Assembly (NCBI GenBank): GCA_964567125.1
Contig: CAZMLC010000003.1
Coordinates: forward strand, 27,303 to 91,302
Length of the DNA stretch: 64,000 nt
Direction: 5' to 3'
Source of the DNA: CAZMLC01 sp964567125
GTDB lineage: Bacteria; Verrucomicrobiota; Kiritimatiellia; RFP12; UBA1067
Of the stretch, positions 17,427 to 26,996 are shown one piece after another. The notes under the pieces were generated by a model, which made no database searches, was not told the DNA's origin, and was given only the letters and a program-made list of their open reading frames with translations. Each line of letters starts with the position of its first letter. Positions within the stretch are counted from its first letter, which is position 1. A program made the translations under genes and the position numbers.

Positions 17427-18587
17427 TCACTTCGTGATGCCGAGGGCGAATTCAAGGGCGAGCAGGCTGTAGGAGGTGACGAGTACAGGGTCGTTCTCCC
17501 ACCAGCGGTTATTCTCGTTGATCCAGGAGCCATCCTCTTTCTGAAGGCTGATCACCTTCTTGATGAGCGCTTCGCGCCAGGCGATGACCTTGCCGTCCGC
17601 GTGCGGGATCGTATCAACGCCGGTCGCGCTGAGGGCGCGCGTCAGGATGTTGTAATAAAAATAAACGCCCTGCTGGCCCTGACCGGGATTCTCATCGAGC
17701 GTCCAGTGCTTGGTGCAATAGTCAAAGGCTGAAATTACGCGCGGGTCCTGGCGCGTCAGCTTGGTTTGAATCATGGAGAGCAGGCCGACGTAGGTGATCG
17801 AACCATAGGAGCGCAAAGGCGGACGACCGCCGCCCATGCCAGGACGTCCAACGCCGGCAGGCGGTTTGTTGGTCCCGCTCCGCATCCCTGCGGGCGGCGG
17901 ACCGAAGGATTTCACGTAGAGGAAACCGCCTTGATCCTCGCCCGCCTTCTGCTGCATATTCTCAACGTATTTGATGGCGGCATCCCAGTTCAGGTCAGCC
18001 TTCCGCTCACTGGCCGGACGCAGATCTTCCAAACTCTGGGTGCGGCGCATGGCATCAATCGCCATGCCCGTATTGGTCATATCCGTATGGCGACGGCCCC
18101 CCTTATCGTAGCCAAAACCGCCAGCGTGAGTATCATCGCCGGTCAGCTGGGTTGACGCGATGTAGGTGCGGCCCTTCAGAATCGCGGGAACAACGTCTTT
18201 GCGCCCTGTAGCCTGGAGGCCCATGATGCAGATCGCGGTGTTGTAATTGCCGAGGCCGGCGCCTGGGCGGTCAGGATTGGACACATAAATACCGCCATCG
18301 GGCTGAACTTTGCTGAGGATAAAGGCGACAGCCTTATCGGCGTTCGGGGCGTATTGCAGCTGGCCGGATGCGGAAAAGGCCCAGAGCGGCAGCGCGGTCA
18401 TAGCCGGGTTTCTCTCGTCTGACCAGAAACCCTCCGCCGTTTGGTGCGCAGCGAGCCAAGCGAGTCCTTTGGCGAGTGCGGTCTGCGCCTCTTTCTGCAG
18501 CGCCTCAGAGAGGCCTGCGGCCTCGCCGGCGTGTAGCGTCATGGCGCCGAGGATCAGCGCGCTGATAGATCCGATCTTTTTGTTCAC
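17427..18587 (-). CDS. Secreted prenyltransferase/squalene-cyclase repeat protein
   Basis: The 386-residue protein has a signal peptide (MNKKIGSISALILGAMTLHAGE). Alpha/alpha-barrel repeats of the squalene-hopene cyclase type follow: 'GLAWLAAHQTAEGFWSDE', 'AVAFILSKVQPDGGIY', 'YIASTQLTGDD...GGFGYDKGGRR', 'AIKYVENMQQKAGEDQGGFLY' and 'LIKKVISLQKEDGSW'. Export and the lack of the cyclase DxDD motif argue against a hopene cyclase; secreted members of this kind are frequent in PVC bacteria with unknown role. Residues about 228-262 are an unusual Gly/Pro/Arg-rich insert (GMRSG...GVGRP...) that also occurs in the permease at 19581. It is divergent from the ABC transporter genes. Confidence 0.85.
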   Translation of the reverse strand: MNKKIGSISALILGAMTLHAGEAAGLSEALQKEAQTALAKGLAWLAAHQTAEGFWSDERNPAMTALPLWAFSASGQLQYAPNADKAVAFILSKVQPDGGIYVSNPDRPGAGLGNYNTAICIMGLQATGRKDVVPAILKGRTYIASTQLTGDDTHAGGFGYDKGGRRHTDMTNTGMAIDAMRRTQSLEDLRPASERKADLNWDAAIKYVENMQQKAGEDQGGFLYVKSFGPPPAGMRSGTNKPPAGVGRPGMGGGRPPLRSYGSITYVGLLSMIQTKLTRQDPRVISAFDYCTKHWTLDENPGQGQQGVYFYYNILTRALSATGVDTIPHADGKVIAWREALIKKVISLQKEDGSWINENNRWWENDPVLVTSYSLLALEFALGITK

Positions 18588-18660
18588 AGTGTAAACTCCT
18601 TTGCATGTGCTTCATTTCCGCGTAAATCGCTTCTTTCGTTTATTAAACGCACGAACGATT

Positions 18661-18690
18661 AAAAGGGTTCATCTTGGTGTGAACCTTTTT
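18661..18690 (+). terminator. Terminator-like hairpin in the ABC operon leader (possible attenuator)
   Basis: AAAAGGGTTCA (18661-18671) pairs with TGAACCTTTTT (18680-18690) with one bulged G, ending in a T-run. It stands in the divergent intergenic region 75 bp before the ATPase start. No plus-strand gene precedes it, so it would act on the operon's own leader. Confidence 0.45.
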
Positions 18691-18765
18691 ACAGCGCGCA
18701 ACGTTGAATACATTAAACACCAAGCAGACCAAGTCTGTACAACCCTTTTGAGCGGATGGGATGCA

Positions 18766-19509
18766 ATGACAACAGAAGAGATGATAGCGTTAGAGGTTCA
18801 GCGATTGAGCAAGCATTATGGCACAGAGGCCAACCGTGTGACGGTGCTGAACGACGTGAATATGGTTATCCGTCGCGGCGAATTTGATGCGGTGATGGGG
18901 TCGAGCGGTTCGGGCAAGAGCACGCTGCTGCACGTGCTGGCGGGGCTCATCAGCGCGGATGCCGGCGAAATCCGCGTGGGCGGCGTTTCGATCTCAGCCA
19001 TGAGCGACAATGAGGTCACCTGTTTCCGGCGCCGCAGAATCGGGTTGATTTTCCAGGATTTCAACTTGATCCCCACGCTGACCGCGGAAGAAAACATTGT
19101 GCTGCCGTTGCTGCTGGATCGTCAGACCCCGAACCCGGATGAGATCAACGCCCTGCTGCAGAAATTGTCGCTGACGCACCGGCGCACACATATCCCGCAG
19201 AAACTGAGCGGCGGTGAACGGCAGCGCGTGGCGATTGCCCGTGCGCTGGTGACCAAGCCGGATATCGTTCTGGCGGACGAACCGACGGGCAATCTCGATT
19301 CGCCCGCAGGACGCGCCTTTTGCGAACTGCTGCGCACCATGAACGAAGAGGACGGCTGCACGATCCTGATGGTCAGCCACGATCCGGTCGTCGCGGCGAC
19401 CGCCAAACGGGTGCATTTGCTGAAGGACGGGCATTTTGTGGATTGCTTCGAGACGCAGCACGATGCTGCGCAGGTGGCAAGCCGCTATCTGGAAACCATG
19501 AAGTGCTAA
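18766..19509 (+). CDS. LolD/MacB-type ABC transporter ATP-binding protein
   Basis: The ATPase has 247 residues from the ATG at 18766; a frame open from 18601 adds a poor, non-conserved N-terminus. It carries Walker A '[17 protein letters not shown]', Q-loop '[20 protein letters not shown]', signature '[32 protein letters not shown]' and H-loop 'MVSHDPVVA'. 'DEPTGNLD' and the short length place it in the LolD/MacB/FtsE (type VII) group, which drives mechanotransmission rather than classical transport. Its permease follows 71 bp downstream, so the two form one complex. Confidence 0.92.
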   Translation: MTTEEMIALEVQRLSKHYGTEANRVTVLNDVNMVIRRGEFDAVMGSSGSGKSTLLHVLAGLISADAGEIRVGGVSISAMSDNEVTCFRRRRIGLIFQDFNLIPTLTAEENIVLPLLLDRQTPNPDEINALLQKLSLTHRRTHIPQKLSGGERQRVAIARALVTKPDIVLADEPTGNLDSPAGRAFCELLRTMNEEDGCTILMVSHDPVVAATAKRVHLLKDGHFVDCFETQHDAAQVASRYLETMKC

Positions 19510-19580
19510 AGAAACCGTGACCGACGGTGTTGCGGGTCGGTTCAGCCCGCGGCAAGTCGATCGCTGTCCACAAGGATTTA

Positions 19581-22472
19581 ATGCGTATGATCGTTCACTT
19601 GGTTTTAAAGAGTTTTAAGCACGAAAAAGTGCGCTTATCCATGGCTGCGCTGGGTATTGCCGCAGCAACGGGACTGGTGGTCTGGTCGCTGGGGCTTGCC
19701 ATGACCTCCGCAGGGCAGAGCCGGGAAAAGGTCCGTCGCATGACAGAGCCTTACTCCTGCTGGGTCTCCACAGGCGGCGTAGGGCTGCGCATCGACCGGC
19801 AGGCCATGATGCGGCGGCCAGGGCGTTCGCCCTTCGCGCAACCGACGCAGGTCTTGTCGCCGGAGCTGGTTTCCGCTGTGCAGGCTCTGCCCTCTGTTCA
19901 CGCGGTAACACCCTACAAGACCATCCGCACCGTGCTGGATTTCCGCCCCGGCGGCCGCGTTTTGCAGGGCCCGCCGCTGATGGCCGTCCTGACGCTGGCG
20001 TCAACGTCGGGATGCCCCTACGCCACGGCGAAAATCACGGGACGCTGGCCGGACCCGGCGAGCGACGCGCTGGAGGCCGCGGTCTGTACCGCCGTCTTTA
20101 CGCCGCGCCGTCTGGAGGCGCCGCCGCTGGGCTCTTCGCTGGTACTGATTACGCCGTCGGGCACTGTGACTGTGAAAATTACGGCGCTGATTGACTTTAA
20201 AGAGGCGGTCCAGGGTTTCCCGACTGCGTTTGTGACAGTAGGCGCGATGCGCGCGGCAGCAGGCGGAACCTACGATCCCCAGCCGAATCTGCTGCTCTGC
20301 CAGGTCAACGATAAGGCGGACGGCGAAGCGGTGAAAGCCGTTGTTGAAAAATTATCGCCCACAGAGGAAACACCTCTCGTGCCGGGCGGGACAGAGCCGC
20401 CGACGAAGATCTATACCGCTATGGAGCGCAAAGACGTTGAAGCGGGATATAGCAGCGATAAGCTACAGAATTTTAAACGGCAGGCACCGCTCTTGCTGAC
20501 GCTCTCCGTATTGACCGCGCTCTGCATGCTGATCAACGCGCTGACCATTGGTGTTGAACAGAAAATGCGCATGCTCGCGCTGTTGCGCGCAGCAGGGATG
20601 ACAGCCAGGCAGGTGGCGCACGTGGTGATGCTGGAAGGCGCGATCATCGCCTTCTGTGGCTGGCTGATCGGCCTGTTCGCCGGATGGGGTGTGCTGACCG
20701 CCTTTGTGAAGCGGACACCCGAGACCTTCCCCGAGGGCGTTTTTATCGGTTGGGAGACGCCGCTCTGCTCGTTGATCGGCGTGCTGGTGATCACGGCGAT
20801 CAGTCTGTATTGGCCCTGCCGCCGCGCCATGCGCATCCGACCTCTGGACGCGCTGACGGAACCGTCGCACGAAGAAAAGGCGCTCTCGTGGAAGCGCGCG
20901 CTGTTCGGTTTTGTACTGCTCTTCCCCATGCTGATCTTTGTGCTGCCGCTGCATATCTCGGCTATGACGCGTAGCGTTTTGCTCCTCACCCTGGGGCTGC
21001 CACTGCACGTGATCGGCCTGCTGCTGGTGCTGCCGTTCTTTGTGCAGCTCATGGAGCGGAGCATCTCGCCGTTGGTGAGCGCGCTGCTGGGGCTCGACCC
21101 GCATCTGCTGCGGCGTCGGATCAGCGCCCATTTTTCGCGCACAGCGGGAATGGTGATTACGCTCGGCATCGGCCTGGGCGCGTTTGCGTCGATCCATATC
21201 TGGGGCGGCTCCATGATGGCACCCTTTATTCCCAGCCACGAATTTCCGGATGCGATTGTCTCCCTGTTGCCGAACGGCGTACCGCGCGATGCCGCGCAGA
21301 AGGTTGCCAAGCTGGAGGGCGTGGAGGACAGACGCTGTCTCAGCCTCGAAGCGGCGCAGCTGTATATTGCCGATTCGCTCACGGCACAGGTGGTGCGCGT
21401 TTCCGGGCGGATGCCCATGAGTCCCAACGTGCTCGTAATGGGCACGGATCCGCAGATCGCGCTGGGAGGCGATCATCCGCTGGCGCCCTTCCGTTTTGTG
21501 GAAGGCGAACGGAAGCAGGCTGCGGATGCGCTGGCAACGGGCGGCACATGCGTCATCACCACGATGTTCTCGCGTGAGACCGGGCTGCATGCTGGCGATA
21601 CACTGGCCCTGGTGAAGCGCCCTGTTCTGCGGGGCGGACGCGGCGGTCCTGGAATGCGCAGCGGCGGGCGTGGTGGTCCCGGCGTTGGACGCCCAGACAA
21701 CACTCGGCCCAATACGGCGCCGCAGATCGAGACGCTGAAGATTGTCGGCGTTGTGGATGTGAACTGGCACCTGATCACCTCACGCGCGCAGCTGCGCGGT
21801 CGAAATAACATGTCGGGCAGTACCATGGGGCCGGTCTTCGTCGACGAAAATGAAGCGCGGCGGCTCAGCGGAAACGCGGAGACCACCTATTTTCTTTGGG
21901 TGAATCTGAGTGAGAGTTATCGCAAGATGGGCGCCTTACAGGGCAGTCAGCTGCTGGAAGCCGAAATCCGCAAAGCCATTGCGATCGATGAAGCAAATAC
22001 CGTGCGCGTGCACCACCGCGATGAAATTGAAGATGGCACCATCGCGCATGGCAATCAGTTGATCGGCGATATGGCGCGCGCGCCTTTCTGGTCGCTGATC
22101 GTTCTTTCAACCGGCATCATCACGCTGCTGATCGCCTCGTTCCAGGCCTCGGCGAAGGAGATCGCCGTGATGCGCGCAGTGGGCATGACGCGCAGTCAGC
22201 TCGGCCGCATGCTGTTCGGCGAGGCGATCCTGGTGGGCGTCTGCGGCATTGTCCTAAGCCTTATCTCCGGGTTCTGCATCGGCTGGACGTTTACGGGATG
22301 GACACGCGCATGGATGATGTTCGGCGGCCTGCCGATCTCGCTGAGCATTCCGTGGCTGACGATTCTGCAGGGCGTCGGGTTTGCCTTCCTGCTCTGCGCG
22401 GTCATGGCGATGCTGCCGATCCTCTGGCTCGTGCGCAAACAGGATGAGAGCGGCGGTCTTTCCGTGATGTAA
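19581..22472 (+). CDS. FtsX-like ABC permease with two FtsX domains (YbbP-like)
   Basis: The start is set at the ATG at 19581, 4 bp after AAGGA; 963 residues. TM1 is at about 18-40, then a large outer domain. A first FtsX domain lies at about 300-430 ('LLLTLSVLTALCMLINALTIGVEQKMRMLALLRAAGMTARQV'), followed by further helices at 440-510. A second outer domain precedes the C-terminal FtsX domain (about 840-955, 'EIAVMRAVGMTRSQLGRMLFGEAILVG'). This ten-helix layout resembles YbbP and LolCE-type exporters acting on lipids or lipoproteins. At about residues 680-712, in the second outer domain, is a Gly/Arg/Pro-rich insert containing GMRSG and GVGRP, as in the divergent neighbour. It is cotranscribed with the ATPase. 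Confidence 0.88.
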   Translation: MRMIVHLVLKSFKHEKVRLSMAALGIAAATGLVVWSLGLAMTSAGQSREKVRRMTEPYSCWVSTGGVGLRIDRQAMMRRPGRSPFAQPTQVLSPELVSAVQALPSVHAVTPYKTIRTVLDFRPGGRVLQGPPLMAVLTLASTSGCPYATAKITGRWPDPASDALEAAVCTAVFTPRRLEAPPLGSSLVLITPSGTVTVKITALIDFKEAVQGFPTAFVTVGAMRAAAGGTYDPQPNLLLCQVNDKADGEAVKAVVEKLSPTEETPLVPGGTEPPTKIYTAMERKDVEAGYSSDKLQNFKRQAPLLLTLSVLTALCMLINALTIGVEQKMRMLALLRAAGMTARQVAHVVMLEGAIIAFCGWLIGLFAGWGVLTAFVKRTPETFPEGVFIGWETPLCSLIGVLVITAISLYWPCRRAMRIRPLDALTEPSHEEKALSWKRALFGFVLLFPMLIFVLPLHISAMTRSVLLLTLGLPLHVIGLLLVLPFFVQLMERSISPLVSALLGLDPHLLRRRISAHFSRTAGMVITLGIGLGAFASIHIWGGSMMAPFIPSHEFPDAIVSLLPNGVPRDAAQKVAKLEGVEDRRCLSLEAAQLYIADSLTAQVVRVSGRMPMSPNVLVMGTDPQIALGGDHPLAPFRFVEGERKQAADALATGGTCVITTMFSRETGLHAGDTLALVKRPVLRGGRGGPGMRSGGRGGPGVGRPDNTRPNTAPQIETLKIVGVVDVNWHLITSRAQLRGRNNMSGSTMGPVFVDENEARRLSGNAETTYFLWVNLSESYRKMGALQGSQLLEAEIRKAIAIDEANTVRVHHRDEIEDGTIAHGNQLIGDMARAPFWSLIVLSTGIITLLIASFQASAKEIAVMRAVGMTRSQLGRMLFGEAILVGVCGIVLSLISGFCIGWTFTGWTRAWMMFGGLPISLSIPWLTILQGVGFAFLLCAVMAMLPILWLVRKQDESGGLSVM

Positions 22473-22485
22473 CGCGTCAGAGAAA

Positions 22486-24120
22486 TCAATCCGTGAGCGC
22501 CAGTTCCAGCCACGTAATTGCGAGCGGGTTTGCGGTCGGGTTCATGATGGTGATCCGATTGCTGCCGCTCTGCAGCGCGGCAAGAGGAACATCAAACGCC
22601 AAGACACGCGCACCGGTCTCGGCCACATTTTTGACCACGTGCCAGACGCGCGTGTTATTATAGGTGTAGTTCCGGTCGCGCGGAAGATCGCGGCTCCAAC
22701 GGCACGGTTGCGCGTTGACACTGACAGCCAGTTCAGCCGCGGCTACAGTCGGGCAGGCGTCCAGCGCGACGTGCAGCGTGCAATGGCCGTTTGCGGGACG
22801 CGGCCCTATGGGCAGGTCGAAGGACAGCGTCTGTTGCGCAGCGAGGCTGCGCGGTAACGTCGGCTCAGGAGTAAGGCTCGGCGAGGTAAACGTCAGCACA
22901 TGGGTGCGCGGTCCGTTGATGGCGGTTGCGAGGCTGCCGAGTTCACTCAAAGCGCGCGTACGGTCATTGCTGGTGGTCACGGAGCCATCCGGCTGGACTG
23001 TCTGCGTCTTGTACGGAATCATGAAGTTGTTGAAGATATAGATCGCGTCGGCACCGCGGTGGAAGGACGAGACAGCGAAGCCGCGCATCGTTTCGATGGA
23101 GTTGTTCATCTGCTTGATGGTCTTGTTCTGCGCCAGACTGATCGCGGCATCGGCTCCCGGAACGATCAGGCAGGGCGAGGCGCCGAGTTCGGCTTTCCAG
23201 CGTTCAACAGGAATGTCGAAATTCGTCGGCGTAAACCAGTTCGAGAGCACGATCATATCCGTGAGGTCCTCTTTGGCCCAGGTCAGGGCGTCAAGTCCGA
23301 AGCGGCGACCGATCTCCGAAGTGACGGGCACGCGCACCGCGAGATGAATCGCATGGCCGCGCACCTGCGCTTTCGCGGCTGTCATCGCGCGGATCTCGCG
23401 CATGAACTGGTTGATCAGCAGGGTTCCTGCCGCAACTTCGTTGTCCGGAAAGAGCGTCTGCGTGCGCATCCAGTCGAGTTCAATGCCGTCGACATCGTAG
23501 GTGTCCAGAATTTCCTGAATAAAGGCCTTGTAGTAATTCCGCACCTCCTGCTTGCTGTAGTTGAAGAGGCCCTTGGGCGGCCGGGTGCGCAGCTCGGGAT
23601 GGTCGAGCCAGAGGCGATTGATGCGCGCCGGTTTGTCAAAATAGTGATGGTCGTTCATCCGCACAGAGATCCAGGGCGCGATCTGATTCGTGCGGCAACG
23701 CGCAATGCAGACCGCAAACGGATCGATGTTTTTCTTCTTGGTCTCCCAGAACATACGCGGCCATTCGGTAATCTCCTTTTCGGGATCGGGAAGATTCCAG
23801 TACGACTCCATCACCGCGCTGTCAAAGCAGGCGCGCTGGTAGTTGATGTTCAGGAAGAGCGCCTTGACCTGGCTGCCTTTGTAGGTATCCACGTAGGCAT
23901 TGAGCGCGTCGATAATCTCCGCACGGCTGCTGAGCCGCAGCGCCTCTTCACGGCTCATCCCTTTAGCCTGCTTGGCGAGCTTAGGCTCGATCAGAATCGC
24001 ATCCGCGGAGAGGTTGAGGTAAATGCCGCCTGGTTCCAGTTTGGCAGTGGGCTGAACGGTTTGACATCCTGTGTATCCCAACATCAGTGCGGCGACGAGG
24101 CCTGCGAAGCGTGTGTGCAT
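22486..24120 (-). CDS. Lipoprotein with GH10-like/GHL TIM-barrel domain
   Basis: The start is placed at the ATG at 24120 (AGGA upstream), giving a lipoprotein signal 'MHTRFAGLVAALMLGYTGC' with Cys19; 544 residues. The body looks like a putative glycosidase of the GHL10/DUF4015 kind: 'VKALFLNINYQRACFDSAVMESYWNLP', 'APWISVRMNDHHYF', 'YDVDGIELDWMRTQTLFPDNE' (an acidic barrel strand), and 'TDMIVLSNWFTP'. The C-terminal 150 residues form a beta-domain. The substrate is unknown. It is the downstream partner of the GH3 gene but separated from it by a strong terminator, so expression may be partly independent. Confidence 0.7.
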   Translation of the reverse strand: MHTRFAGLVAALMLGYTGCQTVQPTAKLEPGGIYLNLSADAILIEPKLAKQAKGMSREEALRLSSRAEIIDALNAYVDTYKGSQVKALFLNINYQRACFDSAVMESYWNLPDPEKEITEWPRMFWETKKKNIDPFAVCIARCRTNQIAPWISVRMNDHHYFDKPARINRLWLDHPELRTRPPKGLFNYSKQEVRNYYKAFIQEILDTYDVDGIELDWMRTQTLFPDNEVAAGTLLINQFMREIRAMTAAKAQVRGHAIHLAVRVPVTSEIGRRFGLDALTWAKEDLTDMIVLSNWFTPTNFDIPVERWKAELGASPCLIVPGADAAISLAQNKTIKQMNNSIETMRGFAVSSFHRGADAIYIFNNFMIPYKTQTVQPDGSVTTSNDRTRALSELGSLATAINGPRTHVLTFTSPSLTPEPTLPRSLAAQQTLSFDLPIGPRPANGHCTLHVALDACPTVAAAELAVSVNAQPCRWSRDLPRDRNYTYNNTRVWHVVKNVAETGARVLAFDVPLAALQSGSNRITIMNPTANPLAITWLELALTD

Positions 24121-24142
24121 GATTCCTATCCTCAAGCAAAAA

Positions 24143-24164
24143 CGGGACACCCGCAGGTGTCCCG
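24143..24164 (-). terminator. Rho-independent terminator of the GH3 gene
   Basis: CGGGACACC pairs perfectly with GGTGTCCCG around a 4-nt loop. On the minus strand it is followed by TTTTTG. It begins 14 bp after the GH3 stop codon and ends about 22 bp before the lipoprotein start. Confidence 0.85.
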
Positions 24165-24178
24165 TTGTCCGCGAAACA

Positions 24179-26821
24179 TTAATTGGCTTCCGTGTAGTCC
24201 TGGGTCAGCGTGAAGGTGACCTGCCCCTTGATATCGCGCGAGGAAGCGCCGATTTCCGCGGCGTACGCGCCGGCATCGGCGCGGAAGTTCTTGGCGTGAA
24301 CATCGTAGTAGGTCAGATCGCCCGGCTTCACCGCGAGCGTCACGACTTTGCTTTCGCCCGGCAGCAATTCGACCTTGGCGAAATTCTTGAGCGCACGCAC
24401 TTCGCGTTCAACCTTGGGCGACGCAGCGAGATCGCGCACATAGAGCTGGACAACGTCTTGGCCCGCACGCGTGCCGGTATTGGTAACCTTCACGGAGACT
24501 GTGAGCGTACCGTCCGGCGCAAGCGTCTTGGCGGAAGCGGTGATGGCGTCGTAAGCAAAGGTCGTATAGGAGAGACCGAAGCCGAAGGGGAACATCGGCG
24601 CGATGCGCTTCTTGTCGTACCAGCGATAGCCGATGAAGATGCCTTCCGCGTAAAACGAATTCGTGCCGTTGTAGGTGGCTGCCGATACTGCGGCAGGCGT
24701 ATCACTCAATGCGACGGGACAGGTATGTGGCAGCTTGCCCGAGGGATTGACATCGCCGAAGAGGACCGCAGCCAGCGCCGTGCCGGCTTCCATGCCCGAG
24801 TAGCCGAGCTGCACGAGTGTCGCGGCCTGACGGACCCACGGCATTTCCATGGGCGAACCAGAGTGATTGACGATGATCGCCTTGGGCGCCCAGGTCAGCA
24901 CCTTGGCGATGGCGTCATCGTGACCGGGAGGCAGGAGCATGTTCGGACGATCAGCGCCTTCGCATTCCAGCGCGCGGCCATGGCCATGTTCAGTGCCGGT
25001 CAGCACGATCACCGCATCGGCCTGACGCACGGTCGCTTCCATTTCGGAAAGGGAGAGTCCTTTTTCCGAAGGCAGGCGCCAGCCGAAGAAACAGGTCGAT
25101 TCGCTCTCGCCGACCGTGTACTCCACGGTGATCGCATATTCCTGCTTCGCGGTCAATGCGATTTCGCCATAGCCCGTGGGCGTGGGGAACTGGGCTTTCC
25201 AGTTGTCCATCACGCGTTTGCCATCGACAAAGATGCGCGTGCCGGCTTTGGCATTGGCGCGGGCGCCGAGCACATAGGTGCCGGTCTCGGGCGCAACGAC
25301 CTTGGCGCTCCAACGCACCGAGAAATCGCCGGGCTGGAGCTCCTTGACGGGCGCATTCATCTTCCAATCGACATTCAGCGCGCGTTGGAAACCAATCGCC
25401 GCAGGTGTTCCGGCGAGGGTCGTATTTGCGAAATAGCTGGCCTTCCAGGCGCGGACCGTCATGCCCTGGTCCTTGATATCCGTGTCGAAGGTGTTGAGCG
25501 CGCTTTCCGGCAGCGCGGCGAGCTTGGCATTCTGGTCGTCGAGCGTCAGCGGCATATAGGCCACGGAAACAGCGGCGCCCAGGCGATTGGTGATTCCTTC
25601 CAGCGGAACGATTTCATACGGCGGTTTACCCTCCGCGCTCCAGCCGCCGTTGCAGTGCTTGGTGATCGCGCCTTTGCCCATGACGACGACGCGTTTGAGC
25701 GCTTTCGGATCCAGCGGGAGAACCTGCCGGTCATTCTTGAGCAGCACGATACCCTCTTCAGCGACGCGGCGGGCAACAGCCTGATGCTCTTTCGTATTGA
25801 TGCTGCCCTGGGCGCGCGTGCGGCCATCGAAGAGGCCGACCTTGGCCATCACATAGAGAATGTGCTGGGCCATGGCGGTGATCTCCGCTTCAGTAATCTG
25901 GCCTTCCTTGAGCGCCTTGTTCATTTGTTCCGGTTTAAAGACGCGGATCTGATTGCCGGCGTTCATCTCGATATCCGTTCCGCCCTTGACGCCCTTGACC
26001 GTGTCGTGGACGCTGCCCCAGTCGGTAATCACAAGACCTTTAAAGCCCCAGGCCTTGCGCAGAATCGTCGTATTGAGATAAGCGTTCTGGCTGCAGAATT
26101 CAGCTTCGCAGAGCCCCGGGACGGTCAGCTTGTTGTAGGCGTTCATCACGGCCAGCACGCCGGCATCCTTGACTGCGGCGCGGAAAATCGGCAGATAGGT
26201 TTCATGCAAGGTGCGCTCGTCGATCGTGGCGATCACGCTGTTGCGGTTCCACTCCTGGCTGTTGGCGGCAAAGTGCTTCACGCAGGCCGAGACATCGTGC
26301 GACTGAACCGCCTTGATATAGGGAACAGCCATGGCGATGCCGAGGGCCTGATCTTCCGTAAGGTATTCGAAATTGCGTCCGCAGAGTGGGGTGCGCATGA
26401 TATTGACGCCGGGCCCGAGGATCATATCCTTGTTGCGCGCGCGCAATTCGCTGCCGATCACATTGCCGTAGGCGGTTGCGAGATCACGGTTCCACGTCGC
26501 GGCCAACACTTCAAGCGTGGGGAGCGAGGTGGATTGATCCGAGGGATCATCGGCTTTCTTCGCACGATTAAAGGTCATGCGATCCAAGTCCGCGCGCACA
26601 TTGCAGGAGCTGTCGGTAAAATAGAACTCCGTGTTGAGGCCGATGCGCGGAATCGGATTCAGCGACATCGTGCTGATACCCGCGCAGAGCGAGATTTTCT
26701 CCGCTAACGTCATCTTAGCGAGGACCGCGTTAGCTTCGTCAAGAGCAGGGTCAGTGGAAGGCCGGGCGAAACCGACCTGGATGCAGGCGAGCGTAAGGCA
26801 TGCTGTGACTATTTTTTTCAT
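24179..26821 (-). CDS. Secreted GH3 beta-glycosidase with PA14 insert
   Basis: The 880-residue exo-glycosidase has a signal peptide (MKKIVTACLTLACIQVGFA). The GH3 N-domain shows 'LPRIGLNTEF'-like entry, 'ATWNRDLATAYGNVIGSE', 'LGPGVNIMRTPLCGRNFEYLTED', 'VKHFAANSQEWNR' (182 onward) and the nucleophile Asp267 in 'GLVITDWGSVHD'. The second domain ('AVARRVAEEGIVLLKND', 'VIVLTGTEHGHGRALECEGADR') is split by a PA14 domain (about 470-600, 'ETGTYVLGARANAKAGTRIFVDGKRV'). A C-terminal Fn3-like domain ends the chain. This order is typical of beta-glucosidases and related beta-1,2/1,3-glucan or xyloside enzymes. Specificity cannot be told. A promoter and terminator bracket the gene. Confidence 0.92.
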   Translation of the reverse strand: MKKIVTACLTLACIQVGFARPSTDPALDEANAVLAKMTLAEKISLCAGISTMSLNPIPRIGLNTEFYFTDSSCNVRADLDRMTFNRAKKADDPSDQSTSLPTLEVLAATWNRDLATAYGNVIGSELRARNKDMILGPGVNIMRTPLCGRNFEYLTEDQALGIAMAVPYIKAVQSHDVSACVKHFAANSQEWNRNSVIATIDERTLHETYLPIFRAAVKDAGVLAVMNAYNKLTVPGLCEAEFCSQNAYLNTTILRKAWGFKGLVITDWGSVHDTVKGVKGGTDIEMNAGNQIRVFKPEQMNKALKEGQITEAEITAMAQHILYVMAKVGLFDGRTRAQGSINTKEHQAVARRVAEEGIVLLKNDRQVLPLDPKALKRVVVMGKGAITKHCNGGWSAEGKPPYEIVPLEGITNRLGAAVSVAYMPLTLDDQNAKLAALPESALNTFDTDIKDQGMTVRAWKASYFANTTLAGTPAAIGFQRALNVDWKMNAPVKELQPGDFSVRWSAKVVAPETGTYVLGARANAKAGTRIFVDGKRVMDNWKAQFPTPTGYGEIALTAKQEYAITVEYTVGESESTCFFGWRLPSEKGLSLSEMEATVRQADAVIVLTGTEHGHGRALECEGADRPNMLLPPGHDDAIAKVLTWAPKAIIVNHSGSPMEMPWVRQAATLVQLGYSGMEAGTALAAVLFGDVNPSGKLPHTCPVALSDTPAAVSAATYNGTNSFYAEGIFIGYRWYDKKRIAPMFPFGFGLSYTTFAYDAITASAKTLAPDGTLTVSVKVTNTGTRAGQDVVQLYVRDLAASPKVEREVRALKNFAKVELLPGESKVVTLAVKPGDLTYYDVHAKNFRADAGAYAAEIGASSRDIKGQVTFTLTQDYTEAN

Positions 26822-26856
26822 GATGGAAATTCTCCTAAATCGATCAAAACACGTCT

Positions 26857-26886
26857 TTTATCTCATAATTCACGCGCCAGCGTCAA
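26857..26886 (-). promoter_or_regulatory. Promoter of the GH3 gene
   Basis: On the minus strand TTGACG (26886-26881), an 18-bp spacer and GATAAA (26862-26857) precede the ATG at 26821 by 35 bp. TAGGAG serves as the ribosome site. Confidence 0.55.
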
Positions 26887-26936
26887 GCCGCGAACCCAGG
26901 CCCCGCCCTAAAGCGGATTTTGTCCGTTCTGCAGGG

Positions 26937-26966
26937 TTGAACTAAAACAGTTGAATATGATAATCT
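26937..26966 (+). promoter_or_regulatory. Promoter of the 26997-29284 operon
   Basis: TTGAAC (26937-26942), an 18-bp spacer and TAATCT (26961-26966) lie 30 bp before the ATG at 26997. Confidence 0.55.
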
Positions 26967-26996
26967 ATTAACCATCAAAAAAGGGAGTTTTGGCGT

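Noticed and set aside
24071..26707. An 878-codon open frame on the plus strand
   Set aside because: It is exactly antisense to the GH3 gene. Its product is rich in Arg, His and Gly without domains, a known effect of high-GC codon bias on the opposite strand.
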